From positions 1,136,501 to 1,200,500 of the forward strand of contig JARHVA010000349.1 of assembly GCA_037957365.1 (NCBI GenBank): a DNA stretch of 64,000 nucleotides, read 5' to 3'. Below, one piece after another: positions 1 through 11,820 of the stretch (position 1 is its first letter; each line of letters begins with the position of its first letter). The notes beneath the pieces were generated by a model. It made no database searches, was not told where the DNA came from, and saw only the letters and a list, made by a program, of their open reading frames with translations. Source of the stretch: Torreya grandis (taxonomy: Eukaryota; Streptophyta; Pinopsida; Cupressales; Taxaceae). The position numbers were made by a program, and so were the translations under genes.

Positions 1-1499
1 CAAGGCAATACTATGACTTTTTTAAAACATGTGAAAAACACAAAATCCATGCTTGATTTCTCTTCTAGTTGGTCCTGCAATAACCTAAATTTATTATAGC
101 AAGAGTGTTAGCCTAAATAAGGGAGGTTGGTCCCACCGTGGTCGCCAAAATGTGCACCAATTTGGGGATTCTTAAAAATATTATCAAAATGACAATACAA
201 ACCCAAAATCAATGACACTAATAGGAATAGATAGAAAAGGTAAATTAGAATAGTTAAAACATTCTTAGCATCACTTTTACCTTCTCATAGCTCCATTCCA
301 GGACTTGAAACTTGTATGATTGAGCTTATAAACTTGATTATTGGATTGATTGTAATTGCTTGACAATGGCTTCTAAGGAGACTACTAATGTTGGTCAATG
401 GATTGAGTGATCAGATGTTAGTATGGATGTGATAAATGGCTTGCTTGTGATTCACTTGTGCATTAGTTCTTTAAATTGAGCAAGGGGAGGTGGTGTAGTT
501 TTATAGGTTTATGGAGGAAGATCTATGGTCCAAATTTGAATTTGGGCCATCAACATCTAGGGTGGAGGATTTTCCATGGAATTTTTAATTCCATGGAATC
601 CTCTAGAATAAAAATTCTAGAGGGAAAGGGCTAAAATGGTGAGATTTATAGAATTCTCTAATTTTAGAAATATCTTCATAGGGTTTTTAGGGTTTTAGGA
701 AAGGCTAGTATAGGGTGGTGGGTGGGAGTTAGGATTTTCTTGAATTTAAAATTAGCTAGTGGGATTAAGGGGTAGGTTAGTAGATAATATGTCTTGTTAG
801 GGGTTTAATGATGGGATTAATTAGTTTTAGGCTAGGATAAAGGTTTCATGAGATATTGGTATGGGTAAGGGAATTAGGCTAAGGGGTTAGTGTGACTAGG
901 AAATAGGCAATTTAAGAAAAATTAGTGGAAATTGGTATAATTAGCAAGGCAAGCATATTTTAGTGCATACAATAACCATGAATAAAACAAGATACATATC
1001 ATCCCTTGCCTAACTAGGTGAGTCCGCATCATCACATGTCATCATGAGCATAACCAATATAACCTTCATCAACAATCAACATGAACATCAAAATGATAAA
1101 CAATGAGCAATAAACAAGGATCATATATATATAAATCATGAGTTTGATATCATAATGTATACACCAATATACATTTATCTCTATTAAAATTTACATCTCA
1201 CTACATCAACTCATAGGTCAATATCAAAATGATATACAACGACATATACTATATCATAACCTATATCATGACTATGCCCTTGGGGCACCACTATCTACGG
1301 AGCACCACTACCTCCTAGCGCCTGTCCCCATGATGTACCTATCTATCCACCTAAAAAAGTGACCGACTACATTAGTTTCACCACACTTGCACCACTTACC
1401 AAACTAGCTCTGTACTCACCCCATCAGGGCTCATCAAGACTATAGCCGCATAATAGCGTAACTCCTCTATTATGGTTAGGTATCATATCATAAGGATAG
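1..1499. other. no gene recognised
   Basis: AT-rich sequence without a sustained reading frame. The stretch near 500-950 is rich in TAGGG/TTAGG-like words but is not a regular telomere array. The part from about 1270 to 1499 may be the decayed far C-terminus of the minus-strand PMD relic that follows, but I cannot align it to anything. Confidence 0.5.
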
Positions 1500-3000
1500 T
1501 GCCTGATTGTCTTTTAGGTACTACTAATCCTCCTCTAGACTATCTCAAGGAGTCTCTCTCCTAGTAACTAAGGATAGGGAAGCTCTAGCCTGGTCCCTCT
1601 CACCTATAAGTGTAGCCACCTGACCCTGTAAAGCTACCAATTGACCCTATAATACTGTAACTTATCCCTGTGTAGTGGCTAGCACCACTCTTGCATATGC
1701 ATCTAGGGCAACCCCCTAAACCTATGCCCATTGACCTCTACTAGCTGGGTCTATATCCATAGGCTGCCTACCATCATCATCCCCACCAAAGTCTGCTACC
1801 ATGTAAAGATCCTAGTATAATGCAAGGTAACCATCTAGAAAACTTACATCGTCTATCACTAGCTATGTTGGCAACTCCTCATGATCCAAAAAGGTCTATA
1901 CTGGATGTGGCTCATGTAGTAGGATCTTTACATCTTCCTGCTTATATATGAGAAATGGTCTCAAGATACCCTATACCAAGCTAAATTGCCTCCACACCCT
2001 GTCAAATGGGATGAGCTTTACCTCCCCATCTTGCCTATCGAAGATCCACCTATAACTTTATAGGGATAAAGTCTACCTCCTGTATTAGGCCCACTTTGAA
2101 AATCTGACATATGGCCTCCAAGTAACATCATCAATCACCAATGCATCTAGTACACCCCTGAACTAATCTACATCATGAGATCCTCCTCCTACACTTGAAG
2201 TGACAAAGTCATCTCTCCACTACATGAAATTAAACCAAATTTTTTTTAGATCATACCCCAACCACGATAACCCCATCAACTTCAACACTCAGATGTGATC
2301 ATAAGCACAATAGTATAGGACAAGTTCAATGCTAATGTCATACCTTGTATGAACTCTGAATCCCCATAGCTCCATGTATATCTAAACAAGTAACATAGGT
2401 ACCCATCTAAACACTATGTGTCCCATCAACATCTCAACCAACACCCTTGTAGTAGATAGGGAAACCTCTTGTTGCTTGAATCTAGAAGGGTAAAGCATGA
2501 CATAGCCATCATCATCATGTTCATCATTCTACTCTCACCCTTTTCCCTCTGATAGAGCATAGAGTAACCAACACCCCCAGTAATAGATAGGGAAACCTCT
2601 TATTGTTTTAATCTGGAGGGGAAAAGCATGGCATAGCCATCATCATCATGTTTATTAATTTCCTCTCACCCTTTCCCCTCTAATAGAGCAAGAGTAACTA
2701 AAACCCCCAACATGCCACCTAACATGATCATGGTTAGCTCCATATATCAACTCTAAGAACTCCTACTACTCCTCCCCCTCAATATGATATATCAGATTTC
2801 CTTGAAGGGGTAACCATGTGATACTGTGCACATCCTATGGTAAGATAGTCATCTCAGTAGTGGGTAGTATGAAGGTGATTATGGATGGATCCCATCTCTT
2901 AAGGAGGGCTATGATCCTCACCACATCTCATGACATGTGTTGGTAGTGTCATATCAGTCCAAGCCTAACCTCCTCCATATGTGCTCAATCCGCTAGGGTC
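1500..3000 (-). pseudogene. relic of a plant mobile domain (PMD, aminotransferase-like/MAIL1-type) protein
   Basis: Read on the minus strand, several blocks in the right order match the PMD family, which is found in transposon-linked and in host MAIL1/MAIN proteins. The first block (plus 2800-2990) reads ALLKRWDPSIITFILPTTEM and is followed by TILPxDVHSITWLPLQGN, the family's W-P-T-F-LP-GE-TITL-DV-LGLP signature. Next is the W-RPY motif (DDVTWRPY, plus 2109-2132). Then comes IPFDRVWRQFSLV (plus about 1983-2047), corresponding to the VLRQFG block. Last is a leucine/glutamine coiled-coil (LQGQLVALQGQVATLIGERD, one stop read as Q) near plus 1560-1690. Stops and frame changes separate the blocks, so no product can be made. 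Whether it came from a Mutator-like transposon or a host gene copy cannot be told here. Family recognition is by motif only. Confidence 0.72.
2454..2715. repeat. 131-bp tandem duplication inside the PMD relic
   Basis: The segment starting AGATAGGGAAACCTCTT at 2454 is repeated at 2585. The two copies share the tract with CATCATCATCATGTT and CTCTCACCCTTT. They differ by scattered substitutions and small indels, so the duplication is old or has decayed. Confidence 0.8.
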
Positions 3001-3998
3001 ATCCCCTAGTGAATCTCCATGAAGATGTGAGGTACTTGATCCTGTATCTGGATCTACTCCCATGCCTACAAGGTTTGTTAGAAGACACATTTAGTTCCCT
3101 TTTCTATTTTTATCTACAAACTTAACCACTAACACCCACCTCTCATCTACTTTATTTATCCTACCCTAACCTATTTTTACGTTATGCCCAAATCAAATGT
3201 TACCTATACCATAACTGAGAGCTAATCCCCCATCCTTTTAACTAATAAAATCAATAAACCAACAACTACCAAAATCAATATCACCCTCTTTTACACCTAC
3301 CTGACTTTACTCATTTGACCATTTCTCAACCTCCTACAACCAATACCTAAAACTTGCTTCCTACCCCAAATTCTTACCCCATCTCATTTGCACTCTGATC
3401 AAACATTATCTATACCCCCTTTTAAACTCTCAACCCAAACTTTTTACCAACTAACTCGACCACCACTGGTCACTGTGGGTGTTCTGCAAGTAGAACACCC
3501 AAAACCTAATCTACCCCAACATCTACCCACAACCCTAAAACCTAATAAATTAACCTCAATTTGGTCTCTATCCCACCCCTACCTCACCTACCCCTGACCA
3601 AACACTAAATCAACTATAAATTGAAACCAACCAAACCAAAAATAGTAATACTTAGGGAACAAAACAACACCCTCCCACCAAATCAATAACATAAGTACCA
3701 AGTTCAAAATCTAACTCTACCAATTGAAGATGCTACTTACCTCATTCCTCAACTATCATCGATTAGGGATCCGAGGACCTGTTACCCATCTTAATCTACA
3801 TTTATGCCCACCTTGCATCTTCACTAATCCACTCGGTCTGCATTTCCAACTCAACAATCACTAACCTTCTCAGCAATCACCACCACCAAATTCACCCAAA
3901 ATGATAAAAACTAGAGCTCACAAGTCAATAATAGTAAATAGATAGATGAGACAAGTGACTTCACTTTTGATTACTACACTTTTAGTGTTTTCACCCCA
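3001..3998. other. no gene recognised
   Basis: C-rich on the plus strand (many CCTA/ACCC words), with a short open stretch near 3388-3597 that has a low-complexity composition and no recognisable motif. I treat it as non-coding transposon debris. Confidence 0.45.
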
Positions 3999-4062
3999 AC
4001 CATTGACAGTCAGGGTGATCATCGATAGTCACTCCTTAAATCCATGACCATCAATGATCACG
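3999..4062. repeat. degenerate palindromic-core repeat, cluster 1
   Basis: Three to four units related to AACCATCGATGGTCACTCT (19 bp), e.g. AACCATTGACAGTCAGGGTG, ATCATCGATAGTCACTCC and ACCATCAATGATCACGAG. The ideal core ACCATCGATGGT is self-complementary. The units here are diverged mainly at CpG-derived positions. Confidence 0.6.
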
Positions 4063-4771
4063 AGCTTCACACTTTTTTGATCTTACCTCAAGCAAACATG
4101 TTTTCAACCAACCTCACAAAGCACCTGCCCATGGAGACTACCTTCTCCACCCACCTCAACCACCTCACCATTGGTCCATTTTAGCCCAACTAGCATGCAT
4201 TTTGTGACATATTTTGCCTGGTCCTTTTTATTGTAATGACAATAATTTCCATGTTAACCACTTATTGAACTTGCACTACCTTATACATACCAGACCCACT
4301 TATGTCTTCTCAAGAGCACTTCCTACCTTGGATACCCATGACTTCACCTGACCAGTTTATGTTTTCCTTGGGAGCACTTCCTACCTTAGATACTCACAAA
4401 AACACTGACATCACCTAGGAGACTTATATTTACAAGTGTACCCAGCCACCATTCCTAAATACGATCATATGCTCCACTAATATTGACCTTTATTTTTACC
4501 AACTATGGTAACCTAGTCTATGCGTGATTTTGGCTTTCACACTTTTTTATCACACTTTGTGCACTTGTTTACATTTCAGTGCCCAACCTATCATTTACCT
4601 TTTTTCTCATCAACTTCCCAACTCACCAAACCTGCACCCAATTTCATTTTGCCTCATCGACTCTCAATTTAAAGGAGAACACCTCTTCCCACACTCGAGG
4701 CAACTAAACCTTCAACCTATAATTTGTTTTTATTTTATATCTTATTGATAAAAAATGCATAACAAAAAGGG

Positions 4772-5535
4772 ACAAAATATAGACACCAAAAATCCACACA
4801 TGATTGTTTCAAATTTCACAATCCCTTTAGACCACTTTAGGACCCCCTTTAGGCCCATCCTAGAGCATTCAACCCCAAACCAGGCCTAACCCAAGTTAGT
4901 TTGACCTAATGACTTAACTCACCTTTTACACCAACTTTACTTTAGCCCTTAATTACTGACGGTCACCTTAACCATCAATGGTCACCCTGACCATCGACGA
5001 TCAGGATCCATTGCCTAAACTAGCTTAACTCACCTTTCAACTCTACCTTGATTTTTTTATAATTAGAGTGTCTAATTCATGTGTGAGTCCATGCATGCCA
5101 AATTTAAAATTAGACATCATGTTAGACTCCTTGTTAATGTCTTGTTGCACCTCTTTGTCCTTACCTATAAGAAGAGAGGAGTAGGAGGTGAAGAGAGATC
5201 TATAACTATTAAGAGCTTTTTCATCTAGAGCTTTTTTTGTAGGTGTTCTTCTAGTAATCTAGTAATCCAACCATCATAATAGAGAACCAACTCACCACCA
5301 CCCCTCGATCAACAACCAAGTACCATTATTTTATGAGAATCATGTTAAACTCTACCAATGAGTCAATCACGTCAACCATTCATTTGACCAATCTTTGGTA
5401 AGCTAAGGATTTGATTTCCATTATTCAATTACTTTGTTTGTATTTTGAAATTATCCCAACATAAACCCATCTCCCATAATTACGTTTTGTTATCCCATCA
5501 ATCTAACTTTTCAACACCCAAACCCAATACACAGT
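4772..5535 (+). other. possible LTR and leader of a decayed LTR retrotransposon
   Basis: A purine tract (AAAAAGGGACAAAATA, ending about 4772) is followed by TAGACACCAAAAATCC, resembling the start of many plant Gypsy LTRs (TGTGGACACC-type, with TG decayed to TA). About 390 bp downstream lies a TATA-like CTATAAGAAGAGAGG (5164-5178) followed by a typical untranslated-leader composition. No second LTR copy was found in the window, so the right boundary is unknown. Confidence 0.3.
4954..5006. repeat. degenerate palindromic-core repeat, cluster 2
   Basis: Units TACTGACGGTCACCTT, AACCATCAATGGTCACCCTG and ACCATCGACGATCAGG follow one another at 18-20 bp spacing. This is the same unit type as the clusters at 3999 and 5536, and it lies inside the possible LTR. 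Confidence 0.6.
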
Positions 5536-5650
5536 AACCATTGATGGTCACTCTAACCATCGATGGTCTACCCAATCACCAATGGTCACCTCAACCACTG
5601 ACAATCACCTTAATTTCTCATAGTCATACCAATTACTAATGGTAACTATG
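5536..5650. repeat. 19-bp palindromic-core tandem repeat, cluster 3
   Basis: Six consecutive units of about 19 bp: AACCATTGATGGTCACTCT, AACCATCGATGGTCTACCC, AATCACCAATGGTCACCTC, then increasingly degenerate units to about 5650. The second unit contains the perfect 12-bp palindrome ACCATCGATGGT. Confidence 0.8.
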
Positions 5651-6579
5651 GTATAAAATAACAACAAGCTATTTTCATCCACCTACCTTCAACCAAATCT
5701 AATTTTCTTTTCATCTGCCCGTTCACAGACCCCCAACCTATTTTATGAATCACACCCAAACTATTTAACATTAGTATTGACCTGCTTATTGCTATATTAG
5801 TAATTTTTATCATTTCTTTATCAAACAATTCTTATATTCAATTTCAATAGCTTTTGATTATTTATGCAAATAATTTATCTTTTATTTTCTAAACTTAATT
5901 ATTTAAAATATGTGGATTGATAGCCTCCAAGGAAGCTCTTACTTTTGAGATCTAGCTAGCGCTAGGCAATTTACCCAGCTATCTATCTAACCAACCATTT
6001 GCTTTAGTGTTATCTTATTTTTAGGTCATCCTCCCAAGCCAAAGAGGAGTTCTCCATAATCATCTAATTCAATGCATGCACAATCAAATAGTTTTTCAAC
6101 CATACCTATATCTAGTTTCTCCTTCTTCCTTTCTCAAAATATAAACTAAAATTCATTGAAACAACCTTGATAGGGTCAATGAGGCCAATTTATTGGAGAC
6201 ATCCCAATTGTCCACCCCATCAGACATTTACAATATGTCTATCTCATCGCTCTACATAGAGGGTCTCTTGTTATCATTATTTCCATTAAAAGGTATATGG
6301 TTCGAAGCTGGCTCTCCCCCACCCCAATCGATACTTTTGAATGTGGCCCTAGGAGTTCATGAAAATATAGGGTTTGGCCCTTCTTTTTTTTATTTCACCA
6401 CCTTAGTCACGACCTCACCTAGGCTAGGAAAATTCTCAACTCCACTGCCCTCAATGTTGCATTACGTAACACCGTTGCCACTTTCTTGGCCTCCACTAGC
6501 TCTGCCTTGGCTTCTCAGGCCCCTACTCCCCTAGTTATCTTTGCCATTATAATAAAAGTAAACATTATAGTACACACAT
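5651..6579. other. no gene recognised; upstream of the RIN2/3-like exon
   Basis: An open stretch at 6193-6534 (plus) ends 45 bp before the exon and has a Ser/Pro/Leu-rich composition, but no motif I recognise. If the exon at 6580 is functional, this would be its promoter and 5' untranslated region. I see no convincing TATA box or start-site signal. Confidence 0.4.
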
Positions 6580-6819
6580 ATGGGCAGAAGTTATGGCCTT
6601 ATTATTGTTTCATATACAACAATTAGCCTTTATGGAGTTTATTTGAGAATTAGTTTAGCATTGAATAAGGTTCTCTTAGATGGGGCAACATTGGAGGAAG
6701 GCATTGACTCTATACAAGCTGGGTATATTTTAAAGTTTCTTCTTGAATCCTCTCTCACTGTAACAATCCTTGTCAACCTTGTAAATAATATTTTCATCTT
6801 GATTGCCCTTTCTACAAAG
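6580..6819 (+). pseudogene. first-exon-like fragment of a RIN2/RIN3-type (gp78/AMFR-like) E3 ubiquitin ligase
   Basis: The 80 codons from ATG 6580 begin MGRSYGLIIVSYTTISLYGV and contain two hydrophobic segments (about residues 5-25 and 50-75) separated by a short polar stretch with LDG. The length, the MG-SY start, L-L-DG, LL-S, N-V-N and IL--LS-K positions match the N-terminal membrane region of plant RIN2/RIN3. These are ER or plasma-membrane RING-CUE ligases that interact with the immune receptor RPM1. The match ends exactly at AAG|GTACTA (6817-6825), a good splice donor in phase 0; beyond it the frame stops within five codons. The next exon (loop, membrane segments, RING, CUE) was not found nearby. 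It may lie beyond a very long intron, as is common in conifers, or this may be a stray duplicated exon. The exon itself has no stop or frameshift. I class it as a pseudogene only because the rest is missing. Homology is from memory of the family. Confidence 0.5.
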
Positions 6820-7742
6820 GTACTAGATTTTTAATAACTCTTTACTATTGGAAGATTTTATATTTTGTGTAGTTTGTATATGTAATAGCACTCAAATATC
6901 ATATTTTAATAACCAAATAGTAGGGACAAGTATGATTTCAACCTGCATGTTATGTGTAATAAATGTGGAATATTTATGCTAATAATAAGAAAAAAATTAC
7001 TTTATATTAAGTCTTGGTAAGGTCGTGGGCCAATACTCGTCAACCCCAGGCCTGCTAGTCTTGGTAGGACCTGGGGCCAATCAGAACAAGCCTGGGTCAT
7101 GGACTGTCAATCATGGAAGACCAATGGGCAACATGTGGCCCTTGGGTCAGCTTTTAGGTATCAGTGTAGGAGGAGGATAATGATGGTGGGTAGAATCAGG
7201 GTTGTGACCTGCATGCATTATTTCCAATTTTTTTTCCTGGTTCCTTTGTAGTAGGTGAGACCTTTGGTAATTTTAAAGTGTTTCAAAAATGGTTATAAGG
7301 TCTTTGACATCTATGTATGGAAGTGGGATAATCAATGGGATTGTGTCCATCTTCTACCACAATAATTTGCTTTTCACACAGCACATGCAATGCATGGTAA
7401 TTTATCATTGTCATTGTTTGTTTATATTTTTGGTAGACCATAATTGCTATGTAATTTTATTAATTGCTATGATTTCATCGGCCGATGTCAAAAATTATTA
7501 TTTTTAATTTGAAAATGAGGCAATTTCCTTAGAATAATAGTCTTATCACCATCCTCCAACCAATAAAAAGTTGACAAAATAATATTTTTCAAAAAATTTT
7601 AACAAAAAATATATAATACCTAATGTTGAAACATGAAAATTATTAGATGCATAAATTCCAAGACAAATTAATAGAGCGAGGTGCATTACAATAGATACAT
7701 GTTGCACAGGTACTAAAAATCAATAAACAATATTAGAATGTC
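6820..7742. other. no gene recognised; possible intron start; two-copy short repeat
   Basis: Follows the splice-donor-like GTACTA. Two copies of GTCTTGGTAaGGtcGTGGGCCAAT-like sequence lie at about 7012 and 7058 (46-bp spacing), in a locally GC-richer patch up to about 7230. The open stretch at 7289-7507 has no recognisable motif. Confidence 0.4.
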
Positions 7743-9384
7743 TAAGGCTCTCAGTATAACTAAACAATAATAATCAGTAAATAAATTAGTTACATGAGTA
7801 AGATTTTTAATTGTCAAGCAACACCAACTAATTCAACCCACTAATTAATTATAAGATTATCTATTGATCGAACCTGAGAAAATGAAAATGAATAAAAAAT
7901 AATACAGTAAAATAAAATATGTTATATAAGTTAAATTAAAATAATAACAAATATAACAAAATATTAGAAATTTACTAAGAACCTACTCATGCCAAAAATG
8001 ATAAACAAACTATAAAACTTAAATGCATAAACATGTTTGAAAATATTAATGAGATGTATTAATATTATGATTGATAACAATAAGTTGTAAATTATAAATA
8101 TTTATAATAAGGTGATGAACCAAATAAAATAATGAGTTATACAATGATTAGAACAAATAATTAGATTGTAAAATATTTGTGAAAAACAATTAACCACACC
8201 TATTTATAATTTGAAGAGAAACAAAGGGCTAGATTAGACTTGCTTTTGTTCTAACTCTTTGTTTCTCTCTAGATTCTAAATAGGTTTGGTTATAAATTGA
8301 TTTTCACAAATATTTGTTCTAATAAGTGTATAACTCAGTGTCTTATTTGGTTCATCAACATATTATAATTATTTGTAATTTATAACTTATTGTTATCAAC
8401 AATAATATCAATGCTTGGTTTTGTTCTAACTCTTTACTTCTCCTCAGATTTTAAATAGGTTTGGTTATAAATTGATTTCCACAAATATTTTTACGATCTA
8501 GTTATTTGTTCTAATAAGTGTATAACGCAGTGTCTTATTTGGTTCATCAACATGTTATAGTTATTTGTAATTTTATAACTTATTATTATCAACAATAATA
8601 TCAATGTATTTCATTAATATTTTCAAAGATATTTAAAATTGTAAGTTTTATAGTTTGCTTCCCATGTTAGCATTGTAAATTACAAATTTCTATAATAAGG
8701 TGATGAACCAAATAAGACAATGAGTTATACTATTGTTAGAATGAATAGCTAGATTGTAAAAAAAATTGTGAAAAGTAATTAACCACACCTAGTTAGAATC
8801 CGAAGAGAAGCGAAGGGCTAGATTAGACTTGGTTTTGTTCTAACTCTTTGTTTCTCTTCAGATTTAACTAGGTTTAGCTATAAATTGATTTCTACAAATA
8901 TTTTTACAATCTAGTTATTTGTTCTAATAAATGTACAACTCGATATCTTATTTGGTTCATCAACATATTATAATTATTTATAATTTATAACTTATTCTTA
9001 TCAACATTAATATCAATGCATTTCATTAATATTTTCAAACATATTTAAAAAATTAAGTTTTATAGTTTGTTTCCCATTTATCATTGTAAATTACAAATAT
9101 ATATAATAAGGTGATGAACCAAATAAGATAACGAGTTATAAAATTATTAGAATTAATAGTTAGATTGTAAAAATATTTGGGAAAAGCAATTAACCACACC
9201 TAGTTAGAATCTGAAGAGAAACAAAGAGCTAGATTGGACTTGGTTTTATTCTAACTTTTTGCTTCTTTTCAGGTTCTATCTAGGCTTGGATATAAATTGA
9301 TTTCCACAAATATTTTTACGATCTAATCATTTATTCTAATAAGTGTATAACTCAATGTCTTATTTGGTTCATCAACATATTATA

Positions 9385-10560
9385 TGTCAGGGATGCGAAA
9401 CACCGGAAGCATACAATTGATTACCAAATACCAAGCAACTATAATATGCGGAAATAACCAGATTCACCAAGTAACTAGAATTCAGAATAACACAGCATAT
9501 GAGAGACAATACACAACTTGTATTAACACTTTATACAGAAAAGAATACAATAGAGAATATCCCACATCTTCTCCACCACCTTACAGAGGTTTCCCACACC
9601 TCAAGTGAACAGTAAATCTTCTCCCCAAAGCTCTCCCTCTCATAGGTCCCAACACCCAACTCAAATACAGAGTTGGTGTTCACCTCCCGTGCTCCACGCA
9701 CAACACAAGTGCTCCACGCACTCCACAAGCACTCCACGTGCTCCACAAGTACTCAAGGTACTTCAAGTAGATCTCCCATGAACCTGCAATAACCTGCACT
9801 TCAACATACCATACTTATGGAAGGAACTCCCTTGTCTTCCTCTTTCTCTATCTGAGTACACACCTGTACTCCAAGTAGATCCTGCCTGATACTGCTCCCT
9901 GTTGTGTTGCTGTCTATATGACCTTGCACACTTGCAAATCAAACAACGGTTCTGCTCACCTGTGAACCTCGACCTTGCACACACATACACCTGCAGATCA
10001 ACGATCTTACTTACCATGTAGATCTCCTATATAGGCCATGCAACTGTGACCAAGATCCTACACTCCTGAAGAACCCAGCTGGCTCTCCAATCCAGCACCA
10101 ACACACCTGGTACTGAGGCACTAGGAGGAACGCACCATTGCTCTACCTCACACACAGAAGGAGCTTATAATTATGCTCTCTTACTCCCTAGCACACTTTT
10201 CCAATACAACCATGAGTCTATTATATAGATCTCATCCAAACAATAATTAGACATCTAATTACAATAATTAGATCCATAGCTCTCAGTCTATAATTAGCCC
10301 TGATCATGCAAACACTTGGTTCGTTAGCTAACTGCCCGTAATTAGCTCGTAGTCGAACCACACAGGCGATCGACGTCGGTCCCTGTCTACCTAGAGGTGA
10401 CCGATGTCGGTCGATATATGACCGACGTCGGTTGCTTCTCTATGCTATCCTGCCGACGTCGGTTGATCAGACCGACCCCAACTTCTCTGCAACTCAGCAA
10501 CCTTCAGCAACCTCCTCTCCTGTTTGCATCAGTGAAGCTTTTAACTCCACAATCCTAACA
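9385..10560 (-). repeat. 3' LTR of the Copia element
   Basis: 1176 bp, TG...CA ends, matching the copy at 12702-13877 without any indel that I can see. It contains a palindrome array at 10368-10490 and repeated CTCCACGCAC/CTCCACAAG words at about 9690-9760. Confidence 0.95.
10368..10490. repeat. ACCGACGTCGGT palindrome array in the left LTR
   Basis: Four to five copies of GACCGACGTCGGT or one-base variants at roughly 20-32 bp spacing. ACCGACGTCGGT is a perfect 12-bp palindrome carrying two CpG sites. Confidence 0.85.
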
Positions 10561-10576
10561 ATCTCCCACTTGGAGA
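10561..10576 (-). other. polypurine tract of the Copia element
   Basis: On the minus strand CCAAGTGGGAGAT directly precedes the LTR start TGTTAGGATTG. This is the typical plant Copia arrangement for priming of second-strand synthesis, and it fixes the orientation. Confidence 0.85.
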
Positions 10577-10720
10577 TAAACAACTACACTTTACCTGTAC
10601 CTGTACTCCGTCTAATCTATTTCCTAGTTTGTATCCCTCTTCAAGCTCCCACCTGAAGACAACCCACCACACATCCCGTGGTGTACCACCTGTTATTCGA
10701 GTACCCTGCCACATCCGAAC

Positions 10721-11300
10721 CTACAACACCTGTAGTGAAGTCTTGACCCTGCATAGCAACACCTGCTGTCGGTCCCTCTCAGAAAACTGAGAACCCACTT
10801 CCCCGAATTGGCTCCTAACTCTGACAGCTCCCACTGCATGGGAATACTCAGGTCTATACCAGACCTCATGTGATTTCGGACACTGTACCTGTCCAGCCCT
10901 TAGTGTGCTCCGATTCTGCATCTCGAACCTTGCCAACACCTGATTCACATCAGCTCCCACTCGAGACAAAATCAACCTGTGATCTCCATGCCTCCCATGT
11001 CAAAGAATTCCGCTGCTCTAAACTCCTCATGACATGACACTGAACTAATCTTACCCTTAGCTCAGCAAAACCCTGTATGTACACCCCTGCTAGCTAGCAT
11101 ACTATCCACATACAACAACAGAATGATGTTGCAATCATCATCCCCCTGGTAAGTCAAACCACAGTAGTTACCCTGACATTGACTGAAGCCATGCTTTGTC
11201 TTCCACCTGTCAAACTCGGTACCACTGTCCTGCAGCTCCTCAAGACCATATGACCTGGTCTTCTATCTCACATATCCGTTCTCTCTATTCTTCTACTAAG
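10721..11300 (-). pseudogene. broken Copia reverse transcriptase fragment
   Basis: On the minus strand three blocks match the Copia RT (RVT_2) in order. The first is YGLEELQDSGTEFDRW, from the YGLKQ-PR-WY region. The second is NIILLLYVDSMLASR (plus 11090-11130), where the catalytic YVDD has become YVDS. The third is VLARFEMQN followed by QCPKSHEVWYRPEYSHAVG, from the C-terminal part of the domain. Frame changes separate the blocks, and RNase H is missing. This cannot make a working enzyme; mobility would depend on proteins from a related autonomous element. Confidence 0.8.
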
Positions 11301-11550
11301 GAATCCATTCATCTCTGTGCTTTCATCCAGCTGGCAAACCTACCAAAACACCCGTCTGGTTCTACTCCAAGGAATTACATCCTCATCCATGCCAAGCTCA
11401 CACCTGTTTCCTGGATCCTTCCTGCTATACAATCAGCAACAAGTATGAAGAAGAGGAACACGAATTTGAGGGCCTACTTACGCCTTCAGTCCTCCATATG
11501 GGTGTTTGAGACTCCTTGACAGCATGCTGTCCACCCAAAATCCGTTACAG

Positions 11551-11820
11551 TGACTGACCTCGGTCACTCCACAGTCTGCATCCGACCGACGTCGGTTCTC
11601 ATGCGTCTGTACCTGACTACCAACTTGCCAGTGCTGGTGTCCCTGCTGTCGACGTCGGTCCTGCTGACCGACATCGGTCTTACTTACTGCCGACGTCGGT
11701 CCCCTTGACCGACATCGGTCTTACTCTGCCCGACATCGCCGGCTTCGGTCTGCACATGACCGACATCGGCACCTATCTGTTCGACGCCGGTTCCTCCTGA
11801 CCGATGCCGATATCTGTGTT
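11551..11820. repeat. internal ACCGACGTCGGT palindrome array, located where integrase should be
   Basis: About ten variants of ACCGACGTCGGT / ACCGACATCGGT separated mostly by 7-10 bp, giving a 19-21 bp rhythm, e.g. ACCGACATCGGTCTTACTT. It is the same array type as in both LTRs. On the minus strand it sits between the gag-pre-integrase remnant and RT. It is translated as the Asp-Val-Gly-Gln repeats that end the 288-codon frame. Confidence 0.85.

Noticed and set aside
500..950. Telomere-like TTTAGGG words
   Set aside because: Words such as TTTAGGGTTTTAGG occur singly and irregularly; there is no tandem array.
3388..3597. 69-codon open frame as a gene
   Set aside because: Low-complexity Pro/Leu/Thr composition from C-rich DNA, with no motif.
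5536..5650. CRISPR-like array of short repeats and spacers
   Set aside because: Units abut with almost no unique spacer, the repeat is degenerate, the context is plant retroelement DNA, and no cas genes are present.
11196..11519. 107-codon plus-strand open frame
   Set aside because: Lies antisense to the Copia RT remnant, which explains the sequence; shadow frame.
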